In this document: piece after piece, positions 42,240 through 51,197 of the stretch
Layout: the number at the start of each line of letters is the position of its first letter
How positions within the stretch are numbered: position 1 is the first letter of the stretch
NCBI GenBank assembly: GCA_003151275.1
Contig: PLXC01000128.1
Coordinates: 1-64,000, forward strand
From: Candidatus Melainabacteria bacterium
GTDB taxonomy: Bacteria > Cyanobacteriota > Vampirovibrionia > Obscuribacterales > Obscuribacteraceae
Reading direction: 5' to 3'
Length of the DNA: 64,000 bases
Notes under the pieces: generated by a model
The model's input: only the letters and a program-made list of their open reading frames with translations
Database searches by the model: none
Told to the model about the DNA's origin: nothing
Program-made: the position numbers and the translations under genes

Positions 42240-43967
42240 ATGACGTCTGTAAATGATGACCGACATGCGCTGACGGAGCCTACTGAGAGCGGCTTAAACA
42301 AAGGGCCTTCACCATTGGCTGCTTTGGCGCGCTGGCACGCATTGGTCGCTCTTGCACTGATTGTTGCGCTCGAGTTTGCATGTTTTGGTCCGATTCTTAA
42401 CAAAGTCGGGTTCTATTTAGACGATTGGATTACGCTGAATTTGATTCAGTCGGGTCCGCATTCTCTTTTCTCGGCGTTTCATCAATATCTGTTAAGTGAT
42501 CCGCGTGTGATCGTTAGACCAGTCGAGGCGTTCTTTTACGTAATTGAATTTTTTGCGTTCGGTCTGAAGCCTTTCGGATACCACCTCGTCAATGCGGTGC
42601 TGGAGATTGCATCCGCCTTCTTTCTTTACCTGGCGCTGTTCGATTTGACGCGTAAACCGGCACTGTCTTTGGTGGCAGGTCTGATTTTGATAATTTATCC
42701 CAATCATGATGTCACTCATTATTGGGCTACTTGTAGCTCGGAAAACGTTAGCCTAGCCTTATCTATGGCCAGTTTAGTGCTAACCACTAAAGCGGCGAAC
42801 CAGGCGAAGCTCTCTTACTACTACGGGGCAATAATTTGTTTCCTCTTATCAATCTTTTGCTATGAGACTTTCCTGCCTTTGGTTTTGTTGAATATATTCT
42901 TCGCATACATTATTTTTCGTCGACAGGCGCCTGTTGCGGCGTTCCGGCGAGCAGCATTGCTCTGCGCGCCTTTCATCCTTTCTGTTGTCGCACTCCTTAT
43001 ATACTCAAGATTGATAGCACCTATGTTGGGACCTGCGCAGGTTCACGCGGTTCACTTCAATATTCAAAACATCGTCTCTGCGGTGGTTGAAGGCGTCCGC
43101 ATTAACTGCCCTCCCTATTCCGTGCAGTTCTTTAGTAATCTTGCGGCGCAGTCCTTCGAATATGCATCCGGCAAGACCTTGTGGACCACACTTGCTGTGG
43201 TTTGTGTGATCGTCACGGGTGCTTTTTTCGTTCTCTCAAATTCGCCAGAAGATCAGGACCAGCCGGTCGTCTTGTTACCTTTGGGGCTGGTCACCGTAGT
43301 CTTTTCGTATACGATTTTTGGCTTAAACCCAGAGTATGTGCCTACTTTTCAGACGATCCTTAACCGCATCAATGAAGGCGCTGCTGTGGGGATAGCAATT
43401 GCTGCAGCGGGATTGGTGGCACTGATATTTAAAATTCTCGGAGCCCGCGCGCTAAACCGAGCCGTACAAACTTCGGTCATTGCTGCAGTGATACTGCCGG
43501 TAATCGCCCTGAGTTTGCTCGCTAACCGCGGCTATTCGCGCCCGTGGATTTTGTCCTGGCAAACACAAAAGGTGATCCAAGATTCTCTCAAAGATAATGC
43601 CAGTCGATTTCACCCCGGAGATTCGATCATTCTCGCTAACTGCCCCCGCTATGTGATGTGGAGCCCGTTGTTTGACGGTGTGTGGGACTTTCAACCGATG
43701 CTGCAACTGACGCTAAAGACCCGTGATATCAAAGGCGGTGTTGTATCCGAGCGCATGGAAATTCAAAACAATCAGTTGAAAGACATCTCGCGTGGTGTTG
43801 TCTGCAACACATATGACTTCGAGCGCCTATTCATCATAATTCCGCCCCGAGGCGAGATCATTCCAGTGCACAGCGCGGATCAGTTTATTTCGGTAATCGA
43901 ACGCAGAGGCTTTGGTTTTGGCTTGGAACGTTCGGTGATTGGTAAGTGGCGCAGCCAACTTAGGTAG
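42240..43967 (+). CDS. Polytopic membrane glycosyltransferase-like protein (GT-C type)
   Basis: A 575-residue protein with about 11-13 transmembrane helices. The first extracytoplasmic loop holds NKVGFYLDDWITLNLIQSGP, an acidic DD site in the position used by GT-C enzymes, and the next loop has RPVEAFFYVIEFFAFGLKPF. A periplasmic C-terminal domain of about 150 residues ends the chain (NCPRYVMWSPLFDGVWDFQP). GTG 42237 adds one codon; ATG 42240 is preferred. It is transcribed away from the SGNH-like gene, across a 140-bp gap. Donor and acceptor are unknown. Confidence 0.72.
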   Translation: MTSVNDDRHALTEPTESGLNKGPSPLAALARWHALVALALIVALEFACFGPILNKVGFYLDDWITLNLIQSGPHSLFSAFHQYLLSDPRVIVRPVEAFFYVIEFFAFGLKPFGYHLVNAVLEIASAFFLYLALFDLTRKPALSLVAGLILIIYPNHDVTHYWATCSSENVSLALSMASLVLTTKAANQAKLSYYYGAIICFLLSIFCYETFLPLVLLNIFFAYIIFRRQAPVAAFRRAALLCAPFILSVVALLIYSRLIAPMLGPAQVHAVHFNIQNIVSAVVEGVRINCPPYSVQFFSNLAAQSFEYASGKTLWTTLAVVCVIVTGAFFVLSNSPEDQDQPVVLLPLGLVTVVFSYTIFGLNPEYVPTFQTILNRINEGAAVGIAIAAAGLVALIFKILGARALNRAVQTSVIAAVILPVIALSLLANRGYSRPWILSWQTQKVIQDSLKDNASRFHPGDSIILANCPRYVMWSPLFDGVWDFQPMLQLTLKTRDIKGGVVSERMEIQNNQLKDISRGVVCNTYDFERLFIIIPPRGEIIPVHSADQFISVIERRGFGFGLERSVIGKWRSQLR

Positions 43968-44103
43968 TCGTCCTTCAAACCGCGGCGCAATTCTCCCGCA
44001 ATTGGCTCCTGTCTTGAGTCTAATCATTTGATTGACGGGGTCGAAAATGTCAAGGAATTGCCAAAACTTCCGCGTAACCTGAAAATTATCAGGAGAATTT
44101 CAA

Positions 44104-45261
44104 ATGTCAGTTCAATCAAGCGAGCTTTTGGAGCACACTCCCCATCAATCTTCGGATAGACCAGACGCCTGTGCTCCTATCGCCGCGTCATCATGGAATC
44201 ACGCCGACATGAGAGCGCTTAGTCTGACCAGAGATGCTCGCCTTCCGACAGAGTTCGGTACTTTCGAGTTGTTCACCCAGGCGCCCTCGACAGAATCTGC
44301 AATGTCGTTAATTGCTGCACAAAAGCCTAATGCTCAGCCTCGTTCTTTCACCGATCCTGGCTTAGTCAGCAACCTGTGGAGCTTATCAGATATCCCGAAT
44401 GATGATCCACACTACAGACATCTAGCCAAAGAATACTTTGTCACACAGGCAAAAGAGTGCAAGCTGATTCCGCAAAGAGAAAAAGAAGAAGAAGCACCAA
44501 AAGAGCGCAATGGTTCACCTCAATATCTTTCTGAAAACGATGGCATTGCCCAGGCAACCAAGGCGCCTCCGGCAAAAATTGAGATAAGAGAAGACATCAA
44601 ACCTGGCGTATCAAGAGGGTTCAAGGACGATGCAGAGAATTGGATGCACAATAAGGTGCCTCGACACCTCCAGCAATTGATGCATGATAATGGCATTGGC
44701 TTGACTGTCTATGCTAATTCATCGCAAGTGCCGGAGAAAATTCGAGAAGAACATGCCCGAAATCACAAGGATAGGAACGAAAAAGTTGGCAATCTCAACA
44801 TGTTCTATGATCCAATTAGCCACTCAATGGTTTTCATCGAACATCCGGATAAAACTCCGACCCAGAACCGCACACAAGAATTCTTTACGCATGGTGGCAT
44901 CCAAACTTATCAACATGGACCTGACGAGAAGAATGCCTGGCACGAGCTCGGGCATGCCTTGGATTACAAAGCCCTTAGAAGCTTTAGCCACTCAAAACAG
45001 TTTGACGCTGCTTTTGAGAATGGGAACGCCAGCATAACTCAAGGCGACAAGGACAATCATTACTACTTCTGTAACCCGACCATGAATGCGGTGAAAGGAC
45101 ACGAGTATGATGCGGCGAAAGAGGAAGTATTCGCGCAGATCTTCGCCGCCGTACACACACCAGAAAGTCAGCGTACGGAAACGGACAATTTTTTATTGGC
45201 GCATTTTAAAGGAGTCGCTGAACTAATGCGTGGTGTCAAATTTCAGCTTTTCTCATTGTGA
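44104..45261 (+). CDS. Zincin-like metalloprotease domain protein
   Basis: A 385-residue hydrophilic protein without a signal peptide. The C-terminal third contains AWHELGHALDYKAL, with the zinc motif His280-Glu281-X2-His284 and a following Asp. About 56 residues later comes AAKEEVFAQIFAAV, which supplies a Glu third ligand. This spacing and the HELGHALD core resemble the lethal-factor (ATLF-like) group of zincins found in toxins and polymorphic-toxin tips. Residues 1-160 are low-complexity and could be a trafficking segment. AGGAG lies 8 nt before the ATG. No immunity gene is recognisable; the exported protein on the opposite strand (45243-45743) overlaps its end. Substrate unknown. Confidence 0.72.
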   Translation: MSVQSSELLEHTPHQSSDRPDACAPIAASSWNHADMRALSLTRDARLPTEFGTFELFTQAPSTESAMSLIAAQKPNAQPRSFTDPGLVSNLWSLSDIPNDDPHYRHLAKEYFVTQAKECKLIPQREKEEEAPKERNGSPQYLSENDGIAQATKAPPAKIEIREDIKPGVSRGFKDDAENWMHNKVPRHLQQLMHDNGIGLTVYANSSQVPEKIREEHARNHKDRNEKVGNLNMFYDPISHSMVFIEHPDKTPTQNRTQEFFTHGGIQTYQHGPDEKNAWHELGHALDYKALRSFSHSKQFDAAFENGNASITQGDKDNHYYFCNPTMNAVKGHEYDAAKEEVFAQIFAAVHTPESQRTETDNFLLAHFKGVAELMRGVKFQLFSL

Positions 45262-45743
45262 CGATACACAATGACGGCATATCGCAAGAGAGTTTGCTTT
45301 TCGGAGATTTCGAACCAAAACTTAGTCCAACCAAGTTTTCTCTCATACTCGTATTCAAGCGACACAGACTTAATTCCTACGCTTGGTCGTTTGCGTATTA
45401 CAGGTGCTTGTCCGAATGTCTGCCGGATCTCCGCAGGCGATATGCGCAGGTCATGATTGACGAAGAGCAAAACCCCCATTGTTTGTCCAGTTCGACTTAA
45501 GGTTGTGTGCAACTCAGTAATCTCCGAGTTCGCTGATTTTTCCGAGGTGCACAGCCCGGGCTCTCGCCAAATGGGAAGGCGACCAGTTATTTGTTCGATT
45601 TGTTGATCTGTGGCATGCTGTGTCTTTTCCAATTTCCTAATAATGGCAAAAAGATTTTTGCTGGTTATTGCAGGTTCCTGAGCTAGCGTTTGTGAAATGC
45701 TACACAGGGTGGCGAAGAAAATTGCTAGGATAAAACGCGTCAC
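45243..45743 (-). CDS. Exported hypothetical protein
   Basis: A 166-residue protein with a signal peptide (MTRFILAIFFATLCSISQTLAQE) cleaved near LAQ/EP. The mature part is about 140 residues, beta-rich towards the end (SVSLEYEYERKLGWTKFWFE), with one Cys. I do not recognise the family. A GTG at 45755 is open, but GGAAGA spaces well for GTG 45743, which also begins the signal peptide. It converges on and overlaps the zincin gene by 19 nt; it could be a periplasmic partner or inhibitor, but that is a guess. Confidence 0.6.
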   Translation of the reverse strand: MTRFILAIFFATLCSISQTLAQEPAITSKNLFAIIRKLEKTQHATDQQIEQITGRLPIWREPGLCTSEKSANSEITELHTTLSRTGQTMGVLLFVNHDLRISPAEIRQTFGQAPVIRKRPSVGIKSVSLEYEYERKLGWTKFWFEISEKQTLLRYAVIVYRHNEKS

Positions 45744-46066
45744 GATTTCTTCCACATGAACATTACAGTTAGTATATGCGATTGGTTCTGCACGTGTTTG
45801 AATGCCGAGCGACGTGCAGACCAGCTGAAGCGATATAGGTCCGTTGTTTGCAGAACCCCAAATGAATTCGCGTTCACATCTGGACCGCTTTGTTAAGCAC
45901 CAATTATCTAAATTGCGACGGTCAAGAGGCGGTCTGGAACGGCGCTAAGGCTCAATTAGCAACAATTTCGGGAACCTTCACTTGAAATGCCCTCGCCCCT
46001 ATGGTTCACTGGGTCCCTGGCTGGTTTTGTTGGCGCAACGCACGGTTACCTCGGGATTACTCACTC
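45744..46066. other. Intergenic region upstream of the sulfate-activation operon
   Basis: These 320 bp hold the divergent promoters of the exported protein and cysD. I looked for a SAM or sulfur riboswitch and for terminators and found no recognisable core. No convincing -10/-35 pair stands out before cysD. An open frame runs upstream of cysD from 46001 but lacks features and is treated as noncoding. Confidence 0.4.
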
Positions 46067-46870
46067 ATGAGCCACTACCTCGATTCCCTCGAGAACGAAA
46101 GCATTTTCATCATCAGGGAAGCATATAGCAGAACGAAGAATCTGGGCTTGCTCTGGTCCATGGGCAAGGATTCTACGGTACTTTTGCATCTCGTTCGCAA
46201 AGCGTTTTTGGGTAACGTTCCGATACCACTCGTACATATTGATACTAGCTACAAGATTCCAGAGATGATTACGTGGCGTGATGATTACACAAAGAATCAC
46301 AATCTAAGGTTGATAGTCGGCGGCAATAAACAAGCACTAGCTGATGGCATGAACCCTAATATGGGGCGTCTAACATGTTGTGGTGCTTTGAAAACTCAGG
46401 CATTGCTCGACACTATTAAAGAACACAAAATTCAAGCGTTATTGGTTGGTATCCGTCGTGATGAAGAAGGCTCACGTGGAAAAGAGCGTGTCGTTTCTCC
46501 CCGTCCTGAAAGTGGCACCTGGACTTACAAAGAGCAACCCGCTGAAATTTGGCATTATTACAATTTGCATGTTCCCGAGTCGATCCATTTGCGCGTGCAT
46601 CCGTTGTTGCAATGGACTGAGATGGATGTCTGGGAATACATCCGCCGCGAAAAGTTGGACATCATGCCACTTTATTTCGCAAAAGAAGGAAAGCGTTATC
46701 GCAGTTTAGGATGTTCACCTTGCACGGGCACCATCGATTCAGAAGCAACCAATCTAGACGAGATCATTGAAGAATTGAAGAATACGAAAACCGGCGAGCG
46801 CGCGGGTAGAGCACAAGATAAAGTCGACACTTATGCAATGCAGAAATTAAGAAGCGGAGGATACATGTAA
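46067..46870 (+). CDS. cysD: Sulfate adenylyltransferase subunit 2
   Basis: A 267-residue PP-loop ATPase of the CysD type. SMGKDSTVLLHLVRKAF is the PP motif, VHIDTSYKIPEMITWRD binds substrate, and GIRRDEEGSRGKERVVSPR and GCSPCTGTIDSEA are family blocks. With CysN it forms APS from ATP and sulfate. The frame is open from 46001, but homologous length and the SHYLDSLENESIFI start fit the ATG at 46067. Its stop overlaps the cysNC ATG (TAATG). Confidence 0.95.
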   Translation: MSHYLDSLENESIFIIREAYSRTKNLGLLWSMGKDSTVLLHLVRKAFLGNVPIPLVHIDTSYKIPEMITWRDDYTKNHNLRLIVGGNKQALADGMNPNMGRLTCCGALKTQALLDTIKEHKIQALLVGIRRDEEGSRGKERVVSPRPESGTWTYKEQPAEIWHYYNLHVPESIHLRVHPLLQWTEMDVWEYIRREKLDIMPLYFAKEGKRYRSLGCSPCTGTIDSEATNLDEIIEELKNTKTGERAGRAQDKVDTYAMQKLRSGGYM

Positions 46871-48819
46871 TGCACGTGGATTCATCCGATAGCTTGCAGT
46901 TGCATAAAGTTGTTGTGGTCGGTCACGTCGATCATGGTAAATCTACATTGCTGGGGCGGATCTTGTTGGAATGCGGACGCGTTCCGGAAGATAGAATCGC
47001 TCATGTTCAGAAGATTTGCTCAGATAAGAGTTTGCAATTTGAACCAGCATTTTTGTTTGATGCTCTGCAAGAAGAACAAGAACAAGGCATTAGTATTGAT
47101 ACCACTCGCGTAAATTTTGAGTTCGAGGGGCACAAATTCATTCTCATTGATGCACCTGGGCATCTTGAGTTTCTCAAGAATATGACTTCAGGCGCATCAG
47201 AAGCTGATCTCGGAATTTTGGTTGTCGACTGCAATCAAGGTGTTCGTTCACAGACGGAACGACACCTGAAAATTTTGAACATGCTTGGTATTCGTCGAGT
47301 CATAGTGGCGTTAAACAAAGTAGACCAGATCAACTACGATCAAACGATTTTCGAAGAAGTCTGCGCAAAGACTCGAGAGATCATCGAGCAACAAGAGATC
47401 ATTTGCGAACAGATTGTTCCGATCAGCGCCTTAGCGGGTGAGAACATTTCGAGCCCCACCTCCAAGCTTGAGTGGTATGTCGGCAAACCTTTACTAGGCA
47501 CACTAACCGATGTCGCTCAAAAGCTGAATAACATCAAAAAAGAGGATCAACCTTTTCGCATGTTATTGCAGGATGTTTATCGCTTCGAAGGCGACAGACT
47601 GTTCGCCGGACGCATTGTGTCGGGGTCAATCAAGAAAGGCTCTGAGATTTTCTTTTCTCCCTCAGGAAAAATCTCGCGCGTCGAATCTATCGAGAAATAT
47701 CTCGAAACCGATGTGCAATCGGCTAAGGCCGGAGAATCCATCGCTCTTCGTCTGACCGAGCAAGTGTTTGTCGAACGAGGCGAAGTGATTTCGCAATTGG
47801 ACAACGCCCCTGAGGTTGACACTGAATTCAGAGGCAAGCTAGCTTGGTTGTCCGCTCATTCATTTTCACCTGAAACGGAATATATGCTTAAAATGGGCAC
47901 GACCGAAGTTCCATGCCGGGTCGACGTGATCGACGCCGCTACCCAGCAGAAGCAACTTGCTAGTGCTGAGAATTTGATCAATGGTGGTTTCGCTGACGTG
48001 ATCATCAAGACATCGAAACCAATCGCCTTTGATCGAGCCGCAACTGGTGCCATTGTTGAAAAGTTTGTTGTTTGCACCGCATATGATACCGTTGCCGCGG
48101 GTGTTGTGGATAATCGACCAGTGCGAGTTGAACGGAGTCTTAAAGTCAATCCTAACTTGCGTCACGAACTTGGTTACGTAGAGCGAGCTCGCTATGAGGG
48201 CTTAAATAAGCATCGGGGCACGGTTCTCTGGATGACGGGCTTGTCCGGTTCAGGTAAGAGCAGCCTTGCTAAAGAGCTCGAAAAAGCCCTGTTCGAAAAA
48301 AAATGTCGTGTCGCCGTTCTTGATGGTGATAATTTGCGCTTTGGACTGTGCGCTGATTTAGGCTTTACGCCAGAAGACAGGTCTGAAAATATACGCAGAA
48401 TAGCGCACACTGCCAAGCTTTTCCTCGACACCGGATTCATCGTCATTACCGCTTGTATTTCGCCTTATGCGCGTGACCGGGAGTTAGCGCGTGAGGTCAT
48501 CGGCGCCAAGGATTTCAACGAACTATTTGTCTTTTGTCCGCTCGAAGAGTGCCAGCGACGCGACCCTAAGGGTCTGTACCTTAAGGCATCATCCGGGCAG
48601 ATTAGTGCAGTGACCGGATTTGATTCTCCGTATCAAGCACCGCAACGTCCCGCAGTGCGGCTGGACTCCAGCAAGATGAGCGTCGCACAAGAAGTGCAAG
48701 CTGTTATTGAATTATTGAGTCGAAATGAGGTTTTACCTTTAGAAAGGGCTCTGACTAACGATCTTCCAGAAGTGATTAATGCATCGGGACTACGCTCATT
48801 ACAGGCGATAAATGACTAA
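46870..48819 (+). CDS. cysNC: Bifunctional sulfate adenylyltransferase subunit 1 / APS kinase
   Basis: A 649-residue fusion of the NodQ type. Residues 12-420 are CysN, an elongation-factor-like GTPase with G1 GHVDHGKSTLLGR, G3 DAPGH and G4 NKVD. Residues about 445-625 are CysC with Walker A TGLSGSGKSSLAKELE and the family segment DGDNLRFGLCADLGF. GTP hydrolysis drives APS synthesis and the kinase domain phosphorylates APS to PAPS. PAPS can feed sulfate reduction or sulfotransferases; neither cysH nor a sulfotransferase is in the window. It overlaps the following FAD gene by 8 nt. Confidence 0.96.
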   Translation: MHVDSSDSLQLHKVVVVGHVDHGKSTLLGRILLECGRVPEDRIAHVQKICSDKSLQFEPAFLFDALQEEQEQGISIDTTRVNFEFEGHKFILIDAPGHLEFLKNMTSGASEADLGILVVDCNQGVRSQTERHLKILNMLGIRRVIVALNKVDQINYDQTIFEEVCAKTREIIEQQEIICEQIVPISALAGENISSPTSKLEWYVGKPLLGTLTDVAQKLNNIKKEDQPFRMLLQDVYRFEGDRLFAGRIVSGSIKKGSEIFFSPSGKISRVESIEKYLETDVQSAKAGESIALRLTEQVFVERGEVISQLDNAPEVDTEFRGKLAWLSAHSFSPETEYMLKMGTTEVPCRVDVIDAATQQKQLASAENLINGGFADVIIKTSKPIAFDRAATGAIVEKFVVCTAYDTVAAGVVDNRPVRVERSLKVNPNLRHELGYVERARYEGLNKHRGTVLWMTGLSGSGKSSLAKELEKALFEKKCRVAVLDGDNLRFGLCADLGFTPEDRSENIRRIAHTAKLFLDTGFIVITACISPYARDRELAREVIGAKDFNELFVFCPLEECQRRDPKGLYLKASSGQISAVTGFDSPYQAPQRPAVRLDSSKMSVAQEVQAVIELLSRNEVLPLERALTNDLPEVINASGLRSLQAIND

Positions 48820-50251
48820 CAACACTGTGCACATTGCGATCGTCGGTGGTGGCTTTAGCGGCACCCTGGCTACAATTCGACTTGTCAAATTACTAACACA
48901 AACTCAAAACTCAGCCAAAATCTTTCTGATCGAAAAGACGAAGAAATTGGCCAAGGGTCTCGCCTATGACACCCAATGCGAACTTCATTTGTTGAATGTT
49001 GCGGCCCAAGATATGAGTGCATTCCCTGAAGACAAAGAACACTTCGTTAACTGGCTTGCCGGGCGCTTCTCTGCAGTTGCACCATCGGCCTTTGTCTCTA
49101 GAAAAATTTATGGCGATTATCTTTCTGAATTGCTTCAAAATACTATCCAAACTAAATCAACTGCAGTAGAACTGGAAATTATCAACGATGAAGCAGTGAG
49201 CTTGAGCTCGGACGAAAAGAGTTTGACACTCTCTTCTGGACGTTCCATTACAATCGATCGACTAGTTTTGGCGACAGGCAACTTTCAACCGACAGCAGTG
49301 GTGGCGAGCGAAGCAGTTACTGCCAGCGCCGCTTACTTTAATGATCCATGGTCACCGGATGCTCTCACCGGGCTAGCATCAACCGACAATATCTTGTTAA
49401 TCGGCACTGGTTTAACGATGGTTGATCTCGCGGTCCAACTGAATGCCGCAGGTCATCAAGGCGTGATCACGGCTATTTCCAGACATGGATTGCTGCCTAA
49501 CAAGCATCGTGTCTTTAATCGTTTGGAAGGGTCTGGTGTAGCGGATGTACTGCCACATGTATTTCCTTCAAAAGTGCGCGAAGTGTTCAGCACCATTCGT
49601 GCGGCTTGCGAGAAAGCTAATAGCGCGGGGGATAGCGACTGGCGAGTTGTGCTCAATCAGTTGCGACCACACACGCAAAGTATTTGGAAAGGCATGGCCA
49701 CAGCCGACAAGAAAAGATTTCTTCGACATGCTCGACCGCTTTGGGAAGTTTTGCGACATCGTATGCCGCCTGAAGTTGCCAACATTATTGAATCGATGCG
49801 AGAGGATTATCGCTTACGAATCGTCGCAGGGCGCTTGCTGACCGCGGTCGTGTCTGGCAATTCGACCGAGGTAACGATGCGACTGCGTCGCTCCGGTCGC
49901 ATCCAGACTGCTACTTACCGACGTATCATCAACTGCACCGGGCCCAATATCGACTTGCGTGCTACTTCCGATCGATTTATTCAAAGTTTGCTTGCCAGTG
50001 GCTCGATTTTGGCTGATGAGTTGGGATTGGGCTTACAACTCGATGACCATGGCTATGCATTGCAGCTTAATAATTCTCGTTCCGGGACGATAGTTAGCAT
50101 CGGCGCCCTGCGTAAAGGTCAGCTCTGGGAAACAACAGCAGTGCCTGAATTGCGGCTCCAAGCAGCGCAGCTTGCTGAGCAAATCGTGGCATCGACTTGT
50201 GCGAATATCGTTGCCAATAAAACAGTCGAGACGTTCGCGCCCAACGCTTAG
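48812..50251 (+). CDS. FAD/NAD(P)-binding oxidoreductase-like protein (NAD_binding_9 type)
   Basis: A 479-residue protein. The dinucleotide motif is IAIVGGGFSGTLATIRLVKL, then a family block LAKGLAYDTQCELHLLNVAA characteristic of the PF13454-type FAD-NAD(P)-binding group. DRLVLATGNFQP and IINCTGPNIDLR are later flavin motifs. The group is often called hydroxyacylglutathione-hydrolase-linked or YwlB-like, but its reaction is not established. Tight overlap with cysNC suggests sulfur metabolism, perhaps activation or reduction of a sulfonated or sulfated substrate; this is inference. Confidence 0.8.
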   Translation: MTNNTVHIAIVGGGFSGTLATIRLVKLLTQTQNSAKIFLIEKTKKLAKGLAYDTQCELHLLNVAAQDMSAFPEDKEHFVNWLAGRFSAVAPSAFVSRKIYGDYLSELLQNTIQTKSTAVELEIINDEAVSLSSDEKSLTLSSGRSITIDRLVLATGNFQPTAVVASEAVTASAAYFNDPWSPDALTGLASTDNILLIGTGLTMVDLAVQLNAAGHQGVITAISRHGLLPNKHRVFNRLEGSGVADVLPHVFPSKVREVFSTIRAACEKANSAGDSDWRVVLNQLRPHTQSIWKGMATADKKRFLRHARPLWEVLRHRMPPEVANIIESMREDYRLRIVAGRLLTAVVSGNSTEVTMRLRRSGRIQTATYRRIINCTGPNIDLRATSDRFIQSLLASGSILADELGLGLQLDDHGYALQLNNSRSGTIVSIGALRKGQLWETTAVPELRLQAAQLAEQIVASTCANIVANKTVETFAPNA

Positions 50252-50314
50252 CCTACACTTTTCATGATGATATACTTTCGAGGTTGCATCACCCCTGCCC
50301 CGATTGCGTGACCA

Positions 50315-51181
50315 ATGGCTTTAGTTGAAGCTCTCGCTGCAAAAAGCGTCGAGCGTATTGGCACTTACGAAAACGTCCCAGATGTTGTCTTAGTCTCGGC
50401 GCAACATGATCGCGGCATGTATCTATTGCACGATGGCGTTATAGACCGCGTTCAAAGAGGCTCGATCACCGGTCTTTGGGTCGAACAAGGTCGGTTGCTA
50501 TTCGCCTATGTCGCGCACGATCACCTGCGCATCGGTCGATTCGACGAAGCAGGCGATACGACCTTCTGGGTAAACACCGAAGTTGGCGATATTCACGACA
50601 TCAGATATTTTGACGGCAAGTTATTTGCTGTCTCCACTGTCACAAACGAGATTTGCGTCGTTTCCGAGACTGGGCAATTGACGGAGCGCACGAGGTTTCC
50701 TGGCGCGGGTGACGCGTGGCACCTGAACTGCCTGGATAGTTGGAACGGCAAGCTGGTCGTTTCAGCGTTTGGCGAGTTTGATTGGCACCGTCAGTGGAAG
50801 GGAAACTATAAAGGACAGGGCATTGTCGCCGATGCCCTTAGCCGCGAAGTTCTTTGGAAAGGTCTGTCACAACCACATTCGCCCAGAATGCTGCCTGACG
50901 GTACTAAGTGCATTTGCGATTCTCAGGCGCAAAAACTTCTGGTTGACCGCGATGGAGAGATCAAATCAGTTGAATTTCCAGGCAAATATCCAAGAGGTTT
51001 GTCATATGGAGACCAGAATTTATACGTGGGTTTGAGCCAATCTCGTCGAGTCGACATGCTCAAAGCAGAAGAAGCGAAAGCCGGTTTAGCTGTAGTAGAT
51101 CGCCAATCACTGGAGGTTAAGCAATTCATTCCGTTACCGGTCGTTGAAATATACGACGTTTTAGTTTTACCAGCCCAATGA
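50315..51181 (+). CDS. DUF4915-like beta-propeller protein
   Basis: A 288-residue soluble protein made of about five to six blades of short strands (GSITGLWVEQGRLLFAYVAH, DIHDIRYFDGKLFAVSTVTN, DAWHLNCLDSWNGKLVVSAF). The H-L-N-C-L-D and SQPHSPR motifs match the TIGR03032/DUF4915 group as I remember it. No function is established. It lies 63 bp after the FAD gene and 16 bp before the GT4 gene in the same direction, so it probably belongs to the same transcription unit as cysDNC. Confidence 0.65.
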   Translation: MALVEALAAKSVERIGTYENVPDVVLVSAQHDRGMYLLHDGVIDRVQRGSITGLWVEQGRLLFAYVAHDHLRIGRFDEAGDTTFWVNTEVGDIHDIRYFDGKLFAVSTVTNEICVVSETGQLTERTRFPGAGDAWHLNCLDSWNGKLVVSAFGEFDWHRQWKGNYKGQGIVADALSREVLWKGLSQPHSPRMLPDGTKCICDSQAQKLLVDRDGEIKSVEFPGKYPRGLSYGDQNLYVGLSQSRRVDMLKAEEAKAGLAVVDRQSLEVKQFIPLPVVEIYDVLVLPAQ

Positions 51182-51197
51182 GCACAAGCAACGCAGC

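Noticed and set aside
45744..46066. Sulfur-responsive riboswitch upstream of cysD
   Set aside because: I looked for SAM-type cores and a terminator fold and saw no conserved motif or stem set.
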